The notes: generated by a model not told the origin, from the sequence alone. Numbered from the stretch's first letter, positions 17,411 to 27,900 are shown. The stretch is 64,000 nt of DNA from Pseudomonas sp. (GCF_028293835.1 NZ_JAQGNX010000090.1:1-64000), one strand, 5' to 3'. Numbers and translations are program-made.

Positions 17411-18579
17411 ATCCGTTGAAATCGACTTCCTGCACCTTTGTGCAAGAAGACTCCGTGGCGCTTCGGGACTTTACTGCCCTGTGCGAGCAGGCGGTGGACC
17501 CGCTGAATTATCCGCATTGCGCTGATGTGCAACATAAGGTGCCGATCTACGAGGCAAACACCCTGCGTGAGGCGCTGAATGGCAACCCAACGGCATTGAT
17601 GAGCGAGCTGCATGTGCTATTCCGCCAAGGCCCCGGCGTGATGGTGGTTCGTCAGGCCTACAGCGATCACCGGCTGGTGGATCGACACAGCCAGGTATTC
17701 GAAGCGATTTTCGCCGACGAAGCCAGGCAAAGCGTTGCCGCCGATCATTTCGCCAAAGCCGGGGCCAACGGACGCATCTGGAACTCGCTGCAAAAAGCTG
17801 CGATGAAGTCCCCCGAGTCGTTTATCGAGTACTACGCCAACCCGTTGATTGGGCTGATTGCCGAATCATGGTTAGGACCGGGTTTTCAAATCACCGCCCA
17901 AGTCAACGTGGTACACCCCGGCGGCCAGGCGCAACAGCCCCATCGCGATTACCACATGGGTTTTCAAACCGTCGCCGAGGTCGGGCGGTTTCCACTGCCG
18001 CTGCATGTGTTATCGCAATACCTGACCCTGCAAGGGGCTATTGCCCACACCGAGATGCCAGTAGAAACCGGCCCGACGCTGCTACTGCCGTTCTCTCAGC
18101 AGTACGACCTGGGCTACCTGGCGTGGCGTCGACATGAGTTTATTGGGTACTTCGAAGAACACGCGGTGCAACTGCCCTTGAGCAAGGGCGACATGCTGTT
18201 TTTCAACCCCGCGCTGTTTCATGCGGCAGGGACTAACCGCACCACTGACCAGCACCGAATGGCCAACCTGCTGCAAATTTCCTCGGCATTTGGCAAACCC
18301 ATGGAAACCCTGGACCGCGACCGAATGATGTTGGTGCTGTATCCCGCGCTGCTCCGGCATATGGAACAGGGTGAAACGAATGCCCAGGGGCTCGCGGCGG
18401 TGATTGCCACAGCGGCTGACGGCTATGCCTTCCCGACCAATCTGGATACCGACCCGCCACTCAAGGGGCTTGCGCCGCAGACCGGGCAGCAAATGATGCT
18501 GGAAGCGCTGACCCAACGCTGGTCGTTCGAAACGTTTGAGCGCCAGGTCACGCGGATGCGCAGCAAGCGCCAGGCCTGA
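17407..18579 (+). CDS. Phytanoyl-CoA dioxygenase (PhyH) family oxygenase
   Basis: 390 residues, non-haem Fe(II)/2-oxoglutarate hydroxylase. The iron triad is visible: His179-x-Asp181 in PHRDYH and the distal His272 in FHAAG, with Arg284 as the likely 2-oxoglutarate ligand. Translation is coupled to the SDR gene. The pairing of a PhyH hydroxylase, an SDR and an inositol-type dehydrogenase under a LacI regulator suggests catabolism of an unusual methylated or alkylated polyol, but the substrate is unknown. Confidence 0.85.
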   Translation: MNPLKSTSCTFVQEDSVALRDFTALCEQAVDPLNYPHCADVQHKVPIYEANTLREALNGNPTALMSELHVLFRQGPGVMVVRQAYSDHRLVDRHSQVFEAIFADEARQSVAADHFAKAGANGRIWNSLQKAAMKSPESFIEYYANPLIGLIAESWLGPGFQITAQVNVVHPGGQAQQPHRDYHMGFQTVAEVGRFPLPLHVLSQYLTLQGAIAHTEMPVETGPTLLLPFSQQYDLGYLAWRRHEFIGYFEEHAVQLPLSKGDMLFFNPALFHAAGTNRTTDQHRMANLLQISSAFGKPMETLDRDRMMLVLYPALLRHMEQGETNAQGLAAVIATAADGYAFPTNLDTDPPLKGLAPQTGQQMMLEALTQRWSFETFERQVTRMRSKRQA

Positions 18580-18651
18580 CTTCATTCTTTTGTGGCTTTG
18601 CGGCTTTGCGGCAATCGGTAGAACGGGAATGGCTTTAGCTAAATTTCAGAC

Positions 18652-18683
18652 AAAAAAAAGCGACCCTAAGGTCGCTCTTTTTT
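18652..18683. terminator. Bidirectional terminator (tRNA operon / PhyH operon)
   Basis: GCGACC at 18660-18665 pairs with GGTCGC at 18670-18675 over a CTAA loop, flanked by eight A on the left and a T-run on the right. It can end the minus-strand tRNA transcript and the plus-strand dioxygenase operon. Confidence 0.9.
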
Positions 18684-18717
18684 GCTTCAAGGAGTTCAAG
18701 GGCCTTGAAGCGGAATA

Positions 18718-18794
18718 TGGCGCAGCGGACGGGACTCGAACCCGCGACCCCCGGCGTGACAGGCCGGTATTCTAACCGACTGAACTACCGCTGC
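18718..18794 (-). tRNA. tRNA-Asp (GTC)
   Basis: 77 bases including an encoded CCA. Acceptor GCAGCGG pairs with CCGCTGC; the anticodon loop reads CTGTCAC, giving GTC; the T-loop is GGTTCGAGTC. Second gene of a two-tRNA transcript. Confidence 0.96.
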
Positions 18795-18814
18795 GCGTAA
18801 CACTGAGAAGGAAT

Positions 18815-18890
18815 TGGTGGGTGATGACGGGATCGAACCGCCGACCCGCTGCTTGTAAGGCAGCTGCTCTCCCAGCTGAGCTAATCACCC
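18815..18890 (-). tRNA. tRNA-Val (TAC)
   Basis: 76 bases including CCA. Acceptor GGGTGAT pairs with ATCACCC; the anticodon loop is CTTACAA, anticodon TAC; the T-loop is GGTTCGATCC. It lies 20 bases upstream of tRNA-Asp on the same strand. Confidence 0.96.
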
Positions 18891-19050
18891 TTCACTCTCG
18901 GTGTGGCGCGCATTCTATATAGCGACCCCACCTCTGGCAAGCACTTTGTTAAATAATTTTTTTAATCCTGCCAAAGGCTTAGCACAGGGTTGGCCGCAGG
19001 GGCTGAGGAGGGAATAATGCCCCCCTTTGTATAAAGGAGAGATTCACCCC

Positions 19051-19971
19051 ATGTGGTTCAAAAACCTGCTTGTCTATCGCCTGACCCAAGATTTGCCTTT
19101 TGATGCTGAGGCGCTGGAAACCGCATTGGCGACCAAACCGGCCCGCCCATGTGCCAGCCAGGAGTTGACCACTTACGGTTTCGTCGCTCCCTTCGGTAAA
19201 GGTGAGGATGCTCCTTTGGTCCACGTCAGCGGCGACTTCCTGCTGATCGCCGCGCGTAAAGAAGATCGGATTTTGCCTGGCAGCGTTGTGAATGACGCAT
19301 TAAGGGAAAAGATCGAAGAGATCGAAGCCGAACAAATGCGTAAGGTCTACAAGAAGGAGCGAGATCAGCTTAAGGACGAAATCATTCAAGCCTTCTTGCC
19401 TCGCGCCTTTATCCGTCGCGGTTCGACCTTTGCGGCCATTGCGCCAAAACAAGGTCTGATTCTGGTCAACGCCTCCAGCCCGAAACGCGCCGAAGACTTG
19501 CTTTCTACGTTGCGGGAGGTGATCGGCTCGTTGCCGGTGCGTCCGTTGACCGTGAAAGTTTCGCCTAGCGCGACCATGACCGAGTGGGTCAAATCCCAGA
19601 AAGCCGCTGACCACTTCTTCGTGCTCGACGAGTGTGAACTGCGTGATACCCATGAAGACGGCGGCATCGTCCGTTGCAAACGCCAGGACCTGACCAGCGA
19701 AGAAATCCAGCTGCATTTAAGCACCGGTAAAGTGGTCACCCAGCTGTCGTTGGCCTGGCAGGACAAGCTGTCTTTCGTCCTCGACGACAAAATGGTCGTC
19801 AAGCGCCTGAAGTTCGAAGACCTGCTGACCGATGAAGCGGAACAAAACGGCGGTGAAGAAGCCCTCGGCCAATTGGATGCAAGTTTCACGTTAATGATGC
19901 TGACCTTCGGTGAATTCCTGCCGGAATTGTTCGAAGCGTTGGGCGGCGAAGAACTGCCACAAGGCATCTAA
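19051..19971 (+). CDS. rdgC: Recombination-associated protein RdgC
   Basis: 306 residues, nucleoid DNA-binding protein that forms a ring around double-stranded DNA and limits RecA action. The ATG at 19051 is preceded by AAGGAGAG and starts [11 protein letters not shown], the conserved beginning of the family; length matches E. coli RdgC (303). Conserved segments include [27 protein letters not shown] and [16 protein letters not shown] residues near 235. A perfect hairpin follows the stop. Confidence 0.95.
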   Translation: MWFKNLLVYRLTQDLPFDAEALETALATKPARPCASQELTTYGFVAPFGKGEDAPLVHVSGDFLLIAARKEDRILPGSVVNDALREKIEEIEAEQMRKVYKKERDQLKDEIIQAFLPRAFIRRGSTFAAIAPKQGLILVNASSPKRAEDLLSTLREVIGSLPVRPLTVKVSPSATMTEWVKSQKAADHFFVLDECELRDTHEDGGIVRCKRQDLTSEEIQLHLSTGKVVTQLSLAWQDKLSFVLDDKMVVKRLKFEDLLTDEAEQNGGEEALGQLDASFTLMMLTFGEFLPELFEALGGEELPQGI

Positions 19972-19993
19972 GCAGCAAACAGTCAGTGCGTTT

Positions 19994-20030
19994 GTGCGCT
20001 ACCACTAACGGTAGCGCACGCTTTCTTCTT
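19994..20030 (+). terminator. Terminator of rdgC
   Basis: GTGCGCTACC pairs perfectly with GGTAGCGCAC over a 6-base loop, followed by GCTTTCTTCTT. Confidence 0.85.
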
Positions 20031-20047
20031 ATAAAAAGGAACGGACC

Positions 20048-21007
20048 ATGCGTGCTTTGGCTACGTTGAGTCGCTTCGTCGGTAATACCTTCGCTTATTG
20101 GGTGCTGCTGTTTGCAGTGTTGGCGTTTCTGCTGCCCGAATGGTTTATCGGTTTGAAAAGCGCCATCGTGCCGCTACTCGGCCTGGTGATGTTCGGCATG
20201 GGCCTGACGCTCAAGCTTGATGACTTTTCAGAAGTCGCCCGCCATCCGTGGCGTGTGGCTTTGGGCGTGATCGCGCATTTCGTGATCATGCCCGGTGTGG
20301 CCTGGTTGTTGTGCCAGGCGTTTCACCTGCCCGCTGAAATCGCAGTCGGTGTGATTCTGGTGGGCTGCTGCCCAAGCGGGACGTCGTCCAACGTCATGAC
20401 CTGGCTGGCCCGTGGAGACTTGGCGTTGTCGGTAGCCATCGCTGCTGTGACCACCCTCCTCGCCCCACTGATGACGCCGGCATTGATCTGGCTACTGGCC
20501 TCGGCCTGGTTGCCGGTGTCGTTCATGGAAATGTTTTGGTCCATTCTTCAACTGGTGCTGCTGCCTATCGTTCTCGGTGTCGTCGCGCAGCGGGTTCTGG
20601 GTGCACGGGTGAAAGCCGCAGAAGACGTGTTGCCGCTGGTGTCTGTGGTCAGCATCGTGATGATCGTCGCCGCAGTGGTTGCGGCCAGTCAGGCGAAAAT
20701 AGCTGAATCCGGGTTGTTGATCATGGCCGTGGTGATCCTGCACAACAGCTTCGGTTTCGTACTGGGCTACTTCACCGGCAAGCTGTTCAAACTGCCACTG
20801 GCCCAGCGTAAGTCGCTGTCACTGGAAGTCGGCATGCAAAACTCCGGACTGGGGGCCGCACTGGCCAGCGCACACTTCTCGCCACTGGCAGCGGTGCCCA
20901 GTGCGTTGTTCAGTGTTTGGCACAACATATCGGGGGCGTTGCTATCGACTTACTTCCGACGGATGAGTGAAAAGGCGGATCGGCGGGCGGCTGAGGCGAA
21001 GGCGTAG
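20048..21007 (+). CDS. Bile acid:sodium symporter family (BASS) transporter
   Basis: 319 residues with about ten hydrophobic segments, an inner-membrane sodium-coupled transporter. Family marks are LGLVMFGMGLTL near 37-48, VGCCPSGTSSNVMTWLARGD near 106-125 and the second inverted-repeat segment LEVGMQNSGLGAALA near 262-276. AAGGAACGG precedes the ATG. Homologues move organic anions such as keto acids; the substrate here is not evident. Confidence 0.9.
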   Translation: MRALATLSRFVGNTFAYWVLLFAVLAFLLPEWFIGLKSAIVPLLGLVMFGMGLTLKLDDFSEVARHPWRVALGVIAHFVIMPGVAWLLCQAFHLPAEIAVGVILVGCCPSGTSSNVMTWLARGDLALSVAIAAVTTLLAPLMTPALIWLLASAWLPVSFMEMFWSILQLVLLPIVLGVVAQRVLGARVKAAEDVLPLVSVVSIVMIVAAVVAASQAKIAESGLLIMAVVILHNSFGFVLGYFTGKLFKLPLAQRKSLSLEVGMQNSGLGAALASAHFSPLAAVPSALFSVWHNISGALLSTYFRRMSEKADRRAAEAKA

Positions 21008-21025
21008 TCCTAAACCGTGTCGCAT

Positions 21026-21105
21026 CCTATAGGAACCAACGTGTTGGCGAGAGGCGTGATGCGGCGGGTCAGGTAGAACGCCTCGCCAACGCGTTGGCTC
21101 CTCAG
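21026..21105. repeat. Paired interspersed palindrome (REP/BIME-like)
   Basis: AGGAACCAACGTGTTGGCGA is mirrored by CGCCAACGCGTTGGCTCCT about 50 bases on. It sits after the BASS gene and before the riboswitch. Confidence 0.7.
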
Positions 21106-21178
21106 AGGGAAATCGCCAGCCTGATGCAGCACGAAGGCTTGCCCTTGGCCCGGTAATGTGCAAAATATTGCCCACAGC

Positions 21179-21242
21179 CAGGACGACCTGACTGTTCCGC
21201 CAGAAAATCACTTCGAGGACGACCTCTTGTCTGGAGGTCATC
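21179..21242 (+). promoter_or_regulatory. Guanidine-II (mini-ykkC) riboswitch
   Basis: Two small hairpins with identical ACGA tetraloops: CAGG-ACGA-CCTG at 21179-21190 and GAGG-ACGA-CCTC at 21215-21226. This is the signature of guanidine-II riboswitches. The 3' arm GACCTC (21221-21226) is also complementary to GAGGTC (21234-21239), which covers the ribosome-binding site GGAGG at 21233-21237. So without ligand the site can be hidden, and guanidinium binding to the hairpins would free it. The sugE start follows directly. Confidence 0.93.
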
Positions 21243-21557
21243 ATGTCCTGGATCATTCTTGTTTTCGCCGGTCTGTTTGAAGTCGGTTGGGCCGTCGGCC
21301 TGAAATACACCGATGGATTTACCCGCCCTCTGCCCACAGCCCTCACCATCGCCGCGATGATTGTCAGCCTCAGTTTGCTGGGCCTTTCCATGAAAGAATT
21401 GCCGCTGGGCACCGCCTATGCAATCTGGACCGGCGTCGGTGCAGTTGGCACCGTGATCGCCGGGATCATTCTGTTTGGCGAATCCATGGCGCTGATTCGT
21501 TTAGCCAGCGTTGGGCTGATTGTGTGTGGTTTGTTGGGGTTGAAGTTGAGCAGTTGA
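21243..21557 (+). CDS. sugE: SMR-family guanidinium exporter SugE/Gdx
   Basis: 104 residues with four membrane helices, small multidrug resistance family. The essential membrane Glu13 is present in [12 protein letters not shown], and the [15 protein letters not shown] segment matches the Gdx branch. The riboswitch upstream supports export of guanidinium coupled to protons as the true job. It ends 14 bases from the convergent next gene. Confidence 0.95.
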   Translation: MSWIILVFAGLFEVGWAVGLKYTDGFTRPLPTALTIAAMIVSLSLLGLSMKELPLGTAYAIWTGVGAVGTVIAGIILFGESMALIRLASVGLIVCGLLGLKLSS

Positions 21558-21571
21558 GACGGATATCCGGG

Positions 21572-23446
21572 CTATCGAATCGCGCCTCTCAACTCGGTCA
21601 CCTGCGCCTGCAATCTGGCCGGTAACGCTGCATCGCCAGACACCGCAGGCCCGGCGACCAGGGTAATTCGCGACCACAATCGACGAACAACCCCCTTGTT
21701 CGGGTCGCGGCTGAAAAAGCTGCCCCACAACCCTTGCAAGGCCAACGGAATCACCGGCACCGGTGTGTCTTGCAGTACGCGGGTCAAGCCACTTTTAAAT
21801 TCGTTTATCTCGCCATCGGTCGTCAGTTTGCCTTCGGGAAAGATGCACACCAACTCACCGCCTTTCAGGTACTCGGCGATTTTCCTGAACGCCTGATCGT
21901 AGATCAACAGGTCTTCGTTACGCCCGGCAATCGGCACCGCGCCCGCTGTGCGAAAGATAAAATTCAGCACCGGCACGTTATAGATTTTGTAATAAGTCAC
22001 AAAACGGATCGGCCGCCGCACCGCGCCACTAATCAACAGCGCATCAACAAACGACACGTGATTGCACACTAATAATGCCGCGCCTTCGTCTGGAATCAGC
22101 TCAAGGTTGCGGTGTTCAACGCGGTACATGGAATGGCTGAGCAGCCAGATCATGAAGCGCATGCTGAACTCGGGAACGATGTTAAAGATGTACACGTTCA
22201 CTGCGATGTTCATCAGCGATATGACTAAAAACAGTTGGGGGATCGACAGTTTGACCACGCTGAGCAACACAATCGAAACGATGGCCGACACCACCATGAA
22301 CAGCGCGTTAAGAATATTGTTCGCTGCGATGACTCGCGAACGTTCTTTCTCCACGGTGCGCGATTGGATCAAGGCGTACAACGGGACGATATAAAAGCCG
22401 CCAAAGATGCCGATACCTAACACGTCGAACAATACCCACCACGCCTGCCCTATTGAGAGCACTGCCAGCCAGTCGTTGGCCTGGACGTTTTGCGGAAAGC
22501 TGCCCGAGTGCCACCACAACAACAGGCCAAACAGGGTCAAACCCATTGAGCCAAACGGCACCAGTCCTATCTCGACCTTACGCCCGGACAAGCGCTCACA
22601 GAGCATCGAGCCCACGGCGATGCCGATGGAAAACACCGTGAGGATCAAAGTCACGACGGTTTCGTCGCCGTACAGCCAGTCTTTCGCATAAGCCGGAATC
22701 TGCGTCAGATAAATCGCGCCGACAAACCAGAACCAAGAGTTGCCGACAATCGAGCGCGACACCGCCGGCGTTTGTCCCAGGCCCAGGCGTAAGGTCGCCC
22801 AGGATTCGCTGAAAATATTCCAGTTGACGCGGGTTTCCGGCGAGGCGGCCGCTGCGCGCGGAATGCTGCGGCTGGCGATGTAACCGAGACAGGCCACCAA
22901 CAGCAACGCGGTGGCAACGATGGGGGCGTAATGGGCAGAGGACATCATGATCCCGGCACCGATGGTTCCGGCGAGAATCGCCAGGAAAGTGCCCATCTCC
23001 ACCAGGCCGTTGCCACCGACCAGCTCATTCTCGTGCAGGTGCTGCGGCAGAATCGAATATTTCACCGGACCGAACAGCGCCGAGTGGGTACCCATGGCGA
23101 ACAGCGCCAGTAGCATCATCGACAGATGATCGAGCATAAAGCCCGTGGCGCCGACCATCATGATCCCGATCTCGCCCAGTTTGATCAGGCGGATCAATGC
23201 GTCCTTGGGGTATTTCTCACCGAACTGCCCAGCCAGCGCTGAAAACAAAAAGAACGGCAGGATGAACAGTAACGCGCAAAGATTGACCCATATGGAGCGA
23301 TCACCCTCGATGCTGAGTTTGTAGAGTATGGCCAGGATCAGTGATTGCTTAAGGACATTGTCGTTAAAAGCCCCGAGGGACTGAGTAATGAAAAACGGCA
23401 GAAAGCGCCGTTTCCCCAGCAAGTTGAATTGCGATTGTTGACTCAT
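21572..23446 (-). CDS. MFS transporter fused to PlsC-type acyltransferase
   Basis: 624 residues. Residues 1-410 hold about twelve membrane segments of the major facilitator fold and resemble LplT lysophospholipid flippases. Residues about 430-624 are an acyltransferase domain with NHVSFVD (H-x4-D) and FPEGKLT. The architecture matches the first two parts of LplT-Aas proteins, without the C-terminal acyl-ACP synthetase domain. A role in lysophospholipid uptake and reacylation at the inner membrane is likely. Confidence 0.9.
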   Translation of the reverse strand: MSQQSQFNLLGKRRFLPFFITQSLGAFNDNVLKQSLILAILYKLSIEGDRSIWVNLCALLFILPFFLFSALAGQFGEKYPKDALIRLIKLGEIGIMMVGATGFMLDHLSMMLLALFAMGTHSALFGPVKYSILPQHLHENELVGGNGLVEMGTFLAILAGTIGAGIMMSSAHYAPIVATALLLVACLGYIASRSIPRAAAASPETRVNWNIFSESWATLRLGLGQTPAVSRSIVGNSWFWFVGAIYLTQIPAYAKDWLYGDETVVTLILTVFSIGIAVGSMLCERLSGRKVEIGLVPFGSMGLTLFGLLLWWHSGSFPQNVQANDWLAVLSIGQAWWVLFDVLGIGIFGGFYIVPLYALIQSRTVEKERSRVIAANNILNALFMVVSAIVSIVLLSVVKLSIPQLFLVISLMNIAVNVYIFNIVPEFSMRFMIWLLSHSMYRVEHRNLELIPDEGAALLVCNHVSFVDALLISGAVRRPIRFVTYYKIYNVPVLNFIFRTAGAVPIAGRNEDLLIYDQAFRKIAEYLKGGELVCIFPEGKLTTDGEINEFKSGLTRVLQDTPVPVIPLALQGLWGSFFSRDPNKGVVRRLWSRITLVAGPAVSGDAALPARLQAQVTELRGAIR

Positions 23447-23571
23447 CGACCTTGCATCCCATTACGCCGCACACGGCTTTTCAGTGGCCGACATTGAAAA
23501 CGTTCAGCACGCAGATGTCGATAGGACGCGTCCGGTTCTGTTGCAAGCTGTTTTCAAAGAATGAGGGAACG

Positions 23572-24711
23572 TTATCGACCCCGCGAAGCAATGCACGGCG
23601 AAACGAACAGTTCACCTTTGTAAGCGCCACGAACCGTGCGACTCATGACGATGACCCACAGCAGGGTCAGACAGATGACCAACACGCCGCCCATCACCGA
23701 AAAAAACGTCAGATCGAGCCGCGCCGCGAGCTTGAAGGTGGCCAACGCATAAACCCCCAACGGAAAGGTAAAGCCCCACCAACCAAGGTTGAACGGTATG
23801 CCGGTGCGCAGGTAGCGCAAGGTAATCAGCATCGCAATCAGCATCCACCACAGGCCAAAACCCCATAAGGTAATCCCTGCCACCAGACCGATGCCGTCAG
23901 CAATTTCACCCAGGCCCGGCAGGCCATTAGCGGCGAAGATCGCCGGGGCGTCCGCGCCCATTACCAACATGCCCAACGCTCCTGTACCAATCGGACCCAG
24001 CGCCAGCCAACTCGAAGCAGCCATGTTTTCATGGGGCAGTTTATGCAGGGCCATGCGCAACAATAAAATCGTCAGAATGCTGAACGCCACTGGCACCGAG
24101 AACGCCCACAACACATAACTGGTGATCAACACACCGAACTGTGATGCGGTGTCGGCCAAGTGTGGTGCCAGCAACCCACCACTGGCCGCTGCCACCTCGG
24201 CAGCGACGACGGGCAACAGCCACACGGCGGTCATCTGGTCGATGCTGTGCTCCTGACGGGTGAACATCATGAACGGAATCAACACACCGCAGGCCAGTGC
24301 CATGGCAACGTCCAGCCACCACAACACTTCAGCGATAGAGACTGCAGCGTTGCCCCAACGTGACAGACCGAATAATAGAAAACCGTTGATGATGGTCGCC
24401 AAGCCCATGGGAATGGTGCCAAAGAACATCGAGACCGTAGAGTGGCCGAACACACGGCGCGCCTCGTCAAAAAAAAGCACCCAACGCGCTGCGTATAACA
24501 GGCTGAACAACACAAACAGGCCAATATTAACTAACCACAGCCCCTCGGCAACGTGAAGCAAGCCGGGGATGTGCGTCGCCAATTGCGCCAGGGCCAGCGC
24601 AAGAACGCCGGTGCCCATGGTAGCGGCGAACCAATTCGGGGTGAACTGGCGGATCACCTCTCGAGGGCGGTTCAACTGGCTGAATGGGCGAGGTATATCG
24701 AGAATGGGCAT
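23572..24711 (-). CDS. TDT/SLAC1-type transporter
   Basis: 379 residues with about ten hydrophobic segments, TehA/SLAC1/sulfite-exporter family. It opens with FTPNWFAATMGTGVLALAL, the standard start of the family, and has PVAFSILTILLLRMALHKLP near residue 205. Members export sulfite, or carry C4-dicarboxylates, tellurite or anions; which one applies is not shown. It is divergent from the sensor kinase gene. Confidence 0.87.
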   Translation of the reverse strand: MPILDIPRPFSQLNRPREVIRQFTPNWFAATMGTGVLALALAQLATHIPGLLHVAEGLWLVNIGLFVLFSLLYAARWVLFFDEARRVFGHSTVSMFFGTIPMGLATIINGFLLFGLSRWGNAAVSIAEVLWWLDVAMALACGVLIPFMMFTRQEHSIDQMTAVWLLPVVAAEVAAASGGLLAPHLADTASQFGVLITSYVLWAFSVPVAFSILTILLLRMALHKLPHENMAASSWLALGPIGTGALGMLVMGADAPAIFAANGLPGLGEIADGIGLVAGITLWGFGLWWMLIAMLITLRYLRTGIPFNLGWWGFTFPLGVYALATFKLAARLDLTFFSVMGGVLVICLTLLWVIVMSRTVRGAYKGELFVSPCIASRGR

Positions 24712-24977
24712 GCTGATCTCCTGTCCCCTGATGAGGTGGAAAAAGCATATAGCAGGATCATCTATCTATATAACGGGTAGTTTCGCTATAGGTCATCTGT
24801 TTTGCCTATATAACGATCCGCCTTCACCGCCGCGCTGTCCGGCGAAATACAACCCCTGTAGATAAGTAAGAACTGATTACCCGTCACCGACCTTGGTCGA
24901 CACAGACTAAGCCCAGGCATCATGCGAAACTGTCGCGCCTGTGCTGTTCAGAGCGCTGGCGCTAATGGGAGCTTTAC
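24712..24977. promoter_or_regulatory. Divergent promoter region with 40-bp-spaced direct repeat
   Basis: CTATATAACG occurs at 24766-24775 and again at 24806-24815, exactly 40 bases apart, and a looser GC(A)TATAG element lies about 20 bases before each copy. The pair sits 50-100 bases before the TDT transporter start and could be a regulator-binding site. The part nearer the kinase gene shows nothing striking. Confidence 0.4.
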
Positions 24978-27900
24978 ATGTCGTTGTCCAGCGGGCTGAT
25001 TGCTGCGGTCGCCCTTGCTTACATGGCCATCATGTTCGCCATCGCCTTCTATGGCGACCGGCGCAGTACGCCGCTGCCGCCACGTATTCGCGCATGGGTC
25101 TACAGCCTGTCATTGGCGGTGTATTGCACCAGCTGGACTTTTTTCGGTGCTGTCGGTCAGGCAGCGGAACAACTCTGGTCGTTTCTGCCGATCTACCTCG
25201 GGCCGATATTGCTGCTGATGCTGGCGCCGTGGGTGCTGCAAAAGATGGTGATGATCAGCAAGCAGGAGAACATCACTTCCATTGCCGACTTCATCGCGGC
25301 GCGCTATGGCAAATCGCAATCGCTGGCAGTGGTGGTCGCGTTGATCTGCCTGGTGGGGGTGTTGCCCTACATCGCGTTGCAACTCAAAGGCATCGTCCTG
25401 GGCGTGAACCTGTTGATCGGTGCAGTGGCTGAATCCACTGGCGTTCGCGCTCAAGATACCGCGCTGATTGTTTCGTTGGTCCTTGCCCTGTTCACCATCC
25501 TGTTTGGCACCCGCAATCTCGACGTCACCGAACACCATCGCGGTATGGTGCTGGCGATTGCGTTCGAAGCGCTGGTCAAGTTATTCGCGTTTCTCGCCGT
25601 CGGCGCCTTCGTCACCTTCGGCTTGTATGACGGTTTCGACGACCTGTTCAGTCAGGCAATGCTCGCGCCGCGCCTGGAAGAGTACTGGAAAGAAACGGTC
25701 AATTGGCCATCCCTGGTGGTCCAGACCGGCGTGGCGATGATGGCCATGATCTGCCTGCCACGGCAATTCCACTTGATCGTGGTGGAAAACATCGAGCCAC
25801 AGGATTTACGCTTGGCGAAATGGGTGTTCCCGGCTTATCTGGCATTGGCGGCGCTGTTCGTGGTGCCCATCGCCTTGGCCGGACAGATGATGCTGCCGAG
25901 TTCGGTGCTGCCCGACTCGTTTGTGATCAGTCTGCCCTTGGCGCAAGCGCATCCGGTGCTGGCATTGCTGGCATTCATCGGCGGCGCGTCGGCGGCGACG
26001 GGCATGGTGATCGTTGAATGTGTGGCGCTGTCGACCATGGTTTCCAACGACATGTTGCTGCCTTGGTTGCTGCGTCGACAAACCGCAGAGCGCCCGTTCG
26101 AGGTGTTTCGTCAGTGGATGCTGTCGGTGCGCCGCGTAAGCATTGTGGTGATTCTGCTGCTGGCGTATGTCTGCTACCGGCTACTGGGCTCGACGGCCAG
26201 TCTGGCGACCATCGGCCAGATCGCCTTCGCCGCGATTACCCAACTGGCCCCGGCGATGCTCGGTGCGCTGTATTGGAAGCAAGCCAACCGTCGCGGTGTG
26301 TTTGCCGGATTGGCGGCGGGAACGTTTCTGTGGTTCTACACCTTGGTCCTGCCGATTGCCGCCATCAGCCTGGGCTGGTCGCTGAGCAGTTTTCCGGGGT
26401 TGGCGTGGCTGCACAGCAACCCGCTCCACCTGCCGATTACCCCGTTGACCCAAGGCGTGGTGCTGTCGCTGGCGGGTAACTTCACCCTGTTTGCCTGGGT
26501 CTCGGTGTTGTCACGCACCCGGGTTTCCGAGCATTGGCAAGCGGGACGTTTTATCGGCCAGGAGATCAGCGCCCGTCCGCGCAACCGTTCGTTGCTGGCT
26601 GTGCAGATTGAAGACTTGCTGACCTTATCGGCACGTTTTGTGGGTGAAGAGCGCGCCAGACAAAGTTTTATTCGCTTCGCCTACCGTCAAGGCAAAGGGT
26701 TTAACCCGAATCAAAACGCCGATGGCGACTGGATCGCTCATACCGAACGACTGCTGGCCGGTGTGCTGGGCGCGTCGTCGACCCGAGCCGTGGTCAAGGC
26801 GGCCATCGAAGGCCGCGAAATGCAGCTCGAGGACGTGGTGCGGATCGCCGATGAGGCGTCAGAAGTGCTGCAATTCAATCGGGCGCTACTGCAAGGGGCC
26901 ATTGAAAACATCACCCAGGGCATCAGCGTAGTGGATCAGTCGCTGAAGCTGGTGGCCTGGAATCACCGTTACCTGGAAGTGTTCAATTACCCGGAAGGGC
27001 TGATCAGCGTGGGCCGGCCGATTGCCGACATCATTCGTCATAACGCTGAACGCGGCCTGTGCGGACCAGGCGAAGCCGAGGTGCATGTGGCGCGCCGGCT
27101 GCATTGGATGCGCCAAGGTCGGGCGCATACCTCGGAACGCTTGTTCCCCAACGGTCGGGTCATTGAACTGATCGGCAACCCCATGCCAGGCGGCGGTTTC
27201 GTCATGAGTTTCACTGACATTACGGCGTTCCGCGAGGCCGAGCAGGCCCTCAAGGGCGCTAACGAAAGCCTTGAGCAACGGGTAATCGAACGCACCCACG
27301 AACTCTCTCAATTGAACGTGGCGCTGACCGAAGCCAAGGGCACAGCGGAAACCGCCAACCAATCGAAAACCCGTTTTCTCGCAGCGGTCAGTCACGATTT
27401 GATGCAACCGCTGAATGCTGCGCGGCTCTTTTCCGCTGCGCTTTCTCATCAGGACGATGGGCTCTCCAGCGACGCTCAACAATTGGTGCAGCACTTGGAC
27501 ACCTCGCTACGCTCCGCGGAGGATTTAATCAGTGACCTGCTGGATATTTCCCGCTTGGAAAACGGCAAGATCACGCCTGTCCGCCAGCCGTTTGCGCTGA
27601 ATGCATTGTTCGATACCTTGGGCGCCGAGTTCAAAGCGTTGGCCAAGGAGCAAGGCGTGAAGTTTCGTTTGCGCGGCACGCAGCTGCGGGTCGACAGCGA
27701 CATGAAGTTGCTGCGGCGAATTCTGCAAAACTTTCTGACCAATGCTTTTCGCTATGCCCAAGGCCCCATTCTTCTGGGTGTTCGGCGCCGCAAAGGCCAG
27801 CTATGCCTTGAAGTGTGGGACCGTGGCCCTGGCATTCCGGAGGACAAACGTCAGGTTATTTTTGAGGAGTTCAAGCGTTTGGACAGCCATCAAACCCGTG

